A stretch of 64,000 bases of DNA from an uncultured Porphyromonadaceae bacterium. GTDB lineage: Bacteria > Bacteroidota > Bacteroidia > Bacteroidales > Muribaculaceae. The notes under the pieces were generated by a model. That model worked only from the letters and a program-made list of their open reading frames with translations, searched no databases and had not been told where the DNA came from. The stretch lies in assembly GCA_905202215.1 (NCBI GenBank), contig CAJKRG010000001.1:62001-126000 (forward strand). Reading direction: 5' to 3'. A program made the translations under genes and the position numbers. This document shows positions 60,335 to 64,000 of this stretch, piece by piece; within the stretch, counting starts at the first letter, position 1, and every line of letters begins with the position of its first letter.

Positions 60335-60349
60335 AATGTCTCAAGTGCA

Positions 60350-61807
60350 ATGAAAGCTAATAAAACAGACCGCAGTGCTTCTTGGCGCGAAGATCTCCGC
60401 AAGGCACTTTCCGCAAAAGAGCGTACATCCATTCCAAGAGTCAGAATGACTCAATTGGATCCTGAATACCGCATTCATAATAACGAAGAAGTCAATCAGG
60501 GTCTGACACTCGATGAAGCTGTTGCCGAAGCTACGCGATGCCTCGACTGCCCTACTCCGACTTGTGTCGAAGGCTGTCCTGTCGGTATAGATATACCCGG
60601 ATTTATAAAGAATATCCAGAGGGGTGACATCGGAATGGCTGCTGCAATTCTGGGCCGCACAAGTGCTCTTCCTGCTGTCTGCGGACGAGTGTGCCCGCAG
60701 GAACGCCAGTGCGAAAGCCGATGCATCTATAATAAGATGAAAAAAGAGCCTGTCGCCATAGGCTATCTCGAGCGTTTCGCCGCGGATACAGCCAGGACGA
60801 AACATCTGTCATCGGAGGAGCCGGCAGCTGCGCCAAACGGCATAAAAGTAGCGGTGGTCGGTTCCGGTCCTGCCGGCTTGTCTTTTGCTGGAGATATGTC
60901 GCTCCGAGGTTTCGAGGTGCATGTCTTCGAGGCGTTGCATGAAATCGGCGGAGTCCTTAAATATGGTATTCCGGCATTCCGATTGCCGAATGCCGTGGTA
61001 GATGCCGAACTTGAAAATCTGGAACGTCGTGGTGTACATTTCCACACCGATACGGTTGTCGGCAAGACATACAGCTATGATGATATTCTTGAGATGGGAT
61101 TCAAAGGCCTGTTCGTAGCCTCAGGTGCAGGTCTCCCACGTTTTATGGGTATTCCCGGTGAAAATCTCATAGGTGTGATGTCCAGCAATGAATATCTAAC
61201 CCGTATAAACCTTATGGGAGCCGGTACTCCCGGGTATGATACTCCCGCTCCAAAGAGCAAACGCGTAGCTGTTATCGGAGGTGGAAATACGGCTATGGAC
61301 AGTGTGCGCACTGCCCGACGCATGGGCGCTGAAGCAATGATAATATATCGTAGAGGCGAAGCCGAGATGCCGGCCCGAGCCGAGGAAGTATTACATGCCA
61401 AAGAGGAAGGAGTCAAATTCATGACCCTGTATAACCCTGTCGAATATAAAGGAGATGAAAAAGGTCGTGTTAAGTCGGTGATAGTACAGCGCATGGAACT
61501 TGGCGAACCGGACGCTTCCGGACGCCGAAGCCCAGTACCTGTAGATGGAGCCATCGAGGAAATTCCGGTCGATCTTGTCATTGTAAGTGTAGGTGTATCT
61601 CCGAATCCTCTTATTCCATCTTCTATAGAAGGACTCGAAGTTTCTAAACGTGGTACCGTTACCGTAAATGAAACTCTACGCACCTCAATCCCGACAATCT
61701 ATGCAGGGGGCGATATTGTACGTGGCGGGGCGACTGTTATTCTCGCCATGGGAGACGGTCGTCAAGCAGCCGCATCCATGGCAACCAAACTTCTGACAGA
61801 TGAATGA
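60350..61807 (+). CDS. NfnB/SudA/GltD-like FAD-NADPH oxidoreductase subunit
   Basis: A 485-residue protein of the glutamate synthase small-chain family. Two N-terminal [4Fe-4S]-cluster cysteine groups (CLDCPTPTCVEGCP and CGRVCPQERQCESRC) precede the FAD motif GSGPAGLSFAG and the NADPH motif GGGNTAMDSVRTARR, then the C-terminal IYAGGDIVRGGATV. No large glutamate synthase gene is next to it; the partner is the NfnA-type gene upstream, favouring an electron-bifurcating ferredoxin:NADP role over glutamate synthesis. The stop overlaps the next gene by eight bases. Confidence 0.92.
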   Translation: MKANKTDRSASWREDLRKALSAKERTSIPRVRMTQLDPEYRIHNNEEVNQGLTLDEAVAEATRCLDCPTPTCVEGCPVGIDIPGFIKNIQRGDIGMAAAILGRTSALPAVCGRVCPQERQCESRCIYNKMKKEPVAIGYLERFAADTARTKHLSSEEPAAAPNGIKVAVVGSGPAGLSFAGDMSLRGFEVHVFEALHEIGGVLKYGIPAFRLPNAVVDAELENLERRGVHFHTDTVVGKTYSYDDILEMGFKGLFVASGAGLPRFMGIPGENLIGVMSSNEYLTRINLMGAGTPGYDTPAPKSKRVAVIGGGNTAMDSVRTARRMGAEAMIIYRRGEAEMPARAEEVLHAKEEGVKFMTLYNPVEYKGDEKGRVKSVIVQRMELGEPDASGRRSPVPVDGAIEEIPVDLVIVSVGVSPNPLIPSSIEGLEVSKRGTVTVNETLRTSIPTIYAGGDIVRGGATVILAMGDGRQAAASMATKLLTDE

Positions 61808-62675
61808 TCTGAAGCTGAGTCTTATCATAATATCGGCGATCGGTCTGTCGGCATGTTCTTCGTCAGGTCGCGAAGATAATGCCGACAAACCTACTGTCAC
61901 TGTCAGTATAGAGCCTCAGCGACAGATTCTCGAGCATCTTGCCGGCGATCGGTTCGAGGTTGTGACTCTCCTTTCGCGCGGCAGTGATCCCGAAACATTT
62001 GACCCCTCTCTGTCCATACGGCGGAAAGCTGACATTTCAAAGGCTTATTTTGCGATCGGTGTATTTCCGTTCGAGAAAAATATCGGTAAATCACTTCCCG
62101 GGACAGTATCTTTTATAGATGTATCAGGTGGAATTGAACCTCTGTATGGCACACATGGGCATGCACATTGTCATCATGGCGATGCTCATGATGGACACGA
62201 GGAAGCTGATCCGCATATCTGGACTTCGGTATCCAATATGAAGCGAATGGCAGCGAATATGGCAGCCGCCCTCGCCGAGATGGATTCTGTCGGTCGACCG
62301 GTCTATAAGGAACGTCTCGCTGCTCTTATCAGCCATCTTGATTCCCTGGATCAGTCTCTGAATGACAAAGTAAAAGGTACGAAAGCTTTTGCCATCTGGC
62401 ATCCATCTCTGAGCTATTTTGCCCGGGATTACGGACTCAATCAGATCGCTGTGGGACATGAAAGCAAGGAGATGCCGGCAAAACGACTCAAGGAAGTCAT
62501 CGATTCGGCCAAATGCCACAATGTAAAGATTCTTTTCTATCAAAAAGAATACGACAGTCGGCAGGTAGAAAGCCTCAGCAACGCAATGGGCTCACGCTTA
62601 GTGGAAATCGATCCGATGGCATACGATTGGGAAAACGAATTAATAAAAATTGCCGATGAACTTGCCAGGCCATAG
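61800..62675 (+). CDS. znuA: Zinc/manganese-type ABC transporter substrate-binding lipoprotein
   Basis: A 291-residue cluster-9 metal-binding lipoprotein. The signal peptide ends in lipobox LSAC (near residue 19). Metal-site features are the FDPSLS/H-type region, a His-rich loop (HGHAHCHHGDAHDGH, about residues 119-133) typical of zinc-binding ZnuA proteins, DPHIWTS, and WHPSLSYFARDYGL with a further ligand His. It collects metal ions for the ABC transporter whose ATPase follows. The gene overlaps nfnB's end and the ATPase start, so it belongs to one operon. Zn specificity is inferred from the His-rich loop. Confidence 0.88.
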   Translation: MNDLKLSLIIISAIGLSACSSSGREDNADKPTVTVSIEPQRQILEHLAGDRFEVVTLLSRGSDPETFDPSLSIRRKADISKAYFAIGVFPFEKNIGKSLPGTVSFIDVSGGIEPLYGTHGHAHCHHGDAHDGHEEADPHIWTSVSNMKRMAANMAAALAEMDSVGRPVYKERLAALISHLDSLDQSLNDKVKGTKAFAIWHPSLSYFARDYGLNQIAVGHESKEMPAKRLKEVIDSAKCHNVKILFYQKEYDSRQVESLSNAMGSRLVEIDPMAYDWENELIKIADELARP

Positions 62676-63399
62676 CGAACATTGCCGTTGCTGTACGTGC
62701 GATCCTTCGCATGCCACAGCCCGGCAACCACTCCTACATCTATGTAATGTATCGTTCAAGCGGGAGAAACGTGTGATTCTCTCAAATGTGAATTTTACTG
62801 TCGATAAAGGCGATTTTATAGCGATTACCGGTCCAAACGGCGGCGGGAAAACGACTCTTCTGCGTCTTATTCTCGGTCTTCTCAAGCCAACCGAAGGAAA
62901 TATTGTTTTCTGTGATGAAAACGGGAATTCCTCGATGCCTCCATCAATAGGCTATCTGCCGCAGAAAAACAGTGTTGATTCACATTTTCCTATCACAGTG
63001 CATGGTGTCGTCTCATCCGGACTGCTCGCACAGAAGAATATGGATAAAGCGGCGGTTGCAACTCGTGTTGCCGAACTGCTTGAGCTTGTTGGACTGTCTG
63101 ATCTGATCGATCGGCCTATCGGAGCTCTTTCGGGGGGACAATTGCAGCGGGCTCTCTTTGCCAGGGCTATCGCACGTCGGCCTCAATTGCTCGTCCTTGA
63201 CGAGCCTCTTTCATATCTTGATAAGATATTTGAGAAACGGCTCTACAGGATCGTCGCCGATATCGCCAAAAACACGACAATACTTCTTGTCAGTCATGAG
63301 ATGAGCGAGATCGGCGGCATGGCGAACCGTCATATCATAATCGACAGGAAACTTGAAGAATGTACAGCGGCACATCACTACGTGCCTCAGGAATGTTAG
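62656..63399 (+). CDS. znuC: Metal (Zn/Mn-type) ABC transporter ATP-binding protein
   Basis: A 247-residue ABC ATPase. The ATG at 62656 is used; an earlier TTG in frame is possible. The N-terminus has an unusual HCRCC-TCDPSHATA Cys/His-rich leader (about residues 8-22) before the standard domain. Motifs: Walker A GPNGGGKTT, Q-loop YLPQK, signature LSGGQLQRALFARA, Walker B LLVLDEPLSYLD and the switch His in VSHEM. It overlaps znuA. No permease (ZnuB) gene follows: the next gene is convergent, so the membrane partner must be encoded elsewhere. Confidence 0.9.
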   Translation: MNLPGHSEHCRCCTCDPSHATARQPLLHLCNVSFKREKRVILSNVNFTVDKGDFIAITGPNGGGKTTLLRLILGLLKPTEGNIVFCDENGNSSMPPSIGYLPQKNSVDSHFPITVHGVVSSGLLAQKNMDKAAVATRVAELLELVGLSDLIDRPIGALSGGQLQRALFARAIARRPQLLVLDEPLSYLDKIFEKRLYRIVADIAKNTTILLVSHEMSEIGGMANRHIIIDRKLEECTAAHHYVPQEC

Positions 63400-64000
63400 A
63401 GCTTCTCAAGCCATGTGATAATTCCGGTAACACACTCGGACGAAACATCTCCTTCGAGAGTCTGGTATTCCTGAATCATGCCCGTAGCGCTTTTCTGAAA
63501 AAGATGATTGTGACCTTCGAGAAGAATGGTTTCTACATTGCTGTTTAAACTGGAGTACGTATCGAGATTCTCCGGAAGCACCTGCATGTCGACCGAACCG
63601 TTCACGGCCAGCCAGGGCTTCTTTACCTTCTTTATGTCGTCCGACGGATCATATCGAAGTAGCTCCCGGTAATGGTCGGAAGTCATGGTCTCAACAATCA
63701 GTGCAAGCTGTTTCTGCACTGCCGGCATTGATGCCGCGTCGCCATATTCCTCGCTGAGCGCCATATAAAGCTGGGCCTTTAAGATAGCCGGAGGGAGATT
63801 CTGCATACAGATATCGAGGAGTTTGCGTTGTGTGGCTTCCTTATCCCAACGACCCGTCTGGGCGACTGCGATAGCACGCGACTGCGACATGATCAGCGAA
63901 TCCCCTTTCCATGCCGGGCCTGCAAGCGTTATAATGAAATCGCATCGCGGATCGGAGGCGCACTTTATCGCGGTCCACGCACCCTCGCTGTGACCGAGAA
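63396..64000 (-). CDS. Alpha/beta-hydrolase (serine hydrolase), N-terminus cut by window edge
   Basis: Open on the minus strand from the window edge to 63396; the first ATG inside (63890) is internal, because the frame upstream of it reads LGHSEGAWTAI with the GxSxG nucleophile elbow (GHSEG). The C-terminal part carries VNGSVDMQV (candidate catalytic Asp) and EGHNHLFQ (catalytic His). The family is the alpha/beta-hydrolase group of esterases/thioesterases/acyl-transferases; substrate unknown. Its stop overlaps the convergent znuC end by four bases. Confidence 0.85.
   Translation of the reverse strand, partial: LGHSEGAWTAIKCASDPRCDFIITLAGPAWKGDSLIMSQSRAIAVAQTGRWDKEATQRKLLDICMQNLPPAILKAQLYMALSEEYGDAASMPAVQKQLALIVETMTSDHYRELLRYDPSDDIKKVKKPWLAVNGSVDMQVLPENLDTYSSLNSNVETILLEGHNHLFQKSATGMIQEYQTLEGDVSSECVTGIITWLEKL

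Noticed and set aside
1..64000. CRISPR array, transposase/IS element, rRNA operon
   Set aside because: No spaced direct-repeat array, no transposase reading frame with inverted repeats, and no rRNA sequence was seen; the prophage is the only mobile element supported.

Overview
The window looks like a chromosomal segment of a gut-type Bacteroidales bacterium; the overall mix of gene families would suit Muribaculaceae, but that family-level call is inference. The evidence is the Bacteroidota promoter signature (TAnnTTTG -7 boxes, several with a TTG/TTTG -33 element 19-20 bp upstream), lineage-typical families (DUF4270, DUF4153, DUF4492 beside cydA, GLPGLI, GT3-type glycogen synthase, Nfn/Sud-type oxidoreductase) and the lack of strong Shine-Dalgarno sequences.

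Layout. Positions 1-12.6 kb are mostly on the minus strand: a truncated HAD phosphatase, a YigZ protein, the cydAB cytochrome bd oxidase with its DUF4492 partner, a metallo-beta-lactamase-fold hydrolase coupled to rsmG, a plus-strand S1/CvfB-like protein, then a chain of six genes joined by ATGA overlaps (DsbD-alpha-like protein, dsbD, mazG, topB, a tiny Cys-rich membrane protein, alkD-like). From 12.8 to 34.7 kb the genes are mainly on the plus strand: a short degenerate GT5 protein, a DUF4270 lipoprotein, tRNA-Thr(CGT), a DUF4153 membrane protein with a TlpA-like thioredoxin, pyrF, GT3 glycogen synthase and glucan phosphorylase, ridA/yihY (minus strand), a patatin, a GH13 amylase, prs, a 2-hydroxyacid dehydrogenase, a FadL-type porin, ispE, grpE-dnaJ and a GNAT. 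A glutaminase-family lipoprotein and a CNNM/CorC protein (minus strand) precede a BlaI/BlaR1-controlled envelope operon (38.8-45.0 kb: BlaI, an M56 peptidase with a TonB-C-like tail, an outer-membrane barrel, a GLPGLI protein and a beta-propeller lipoprotein). Then come thymidine kinase, YhcH, a DUF3108 protein and the methylmalonyl-CoA mutase pair mutAB.

The standout element is a complete temperate ssDNA phage. A Microviridae (Alpavirinae-like) prophage of about 6.33 kb lies at 53,052-59,411 between two near-identical dif-type (XerCD) sites. It encodes an M15 peptidase, two tiny ORFs, the major capsid protein VP1, a small putative scaffold, the pilot protein VP2 and a rolling-circle replication protein VP4, and it has no integrase of its own. 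The peptidase start codon lies inside the left att site, and a promoter-like box sits at the extreme right end of the prophage. On that reading, circularisation would place the promoter directly in front of the peptidase, so integration and excision could act as an expression switch. A hairpin-rich 400-bp region between VP1 and VP2 is a candidate ssDNA origin or control region.

Right of the prophage the host resumes with an NfnAB-type oxidoreductase operon running into a zinc/manganese-type binding lipoprotein and ABC ATPase, with no permease gene beside them, and then the 3' part of a serine hydrolase on the opposite strand.
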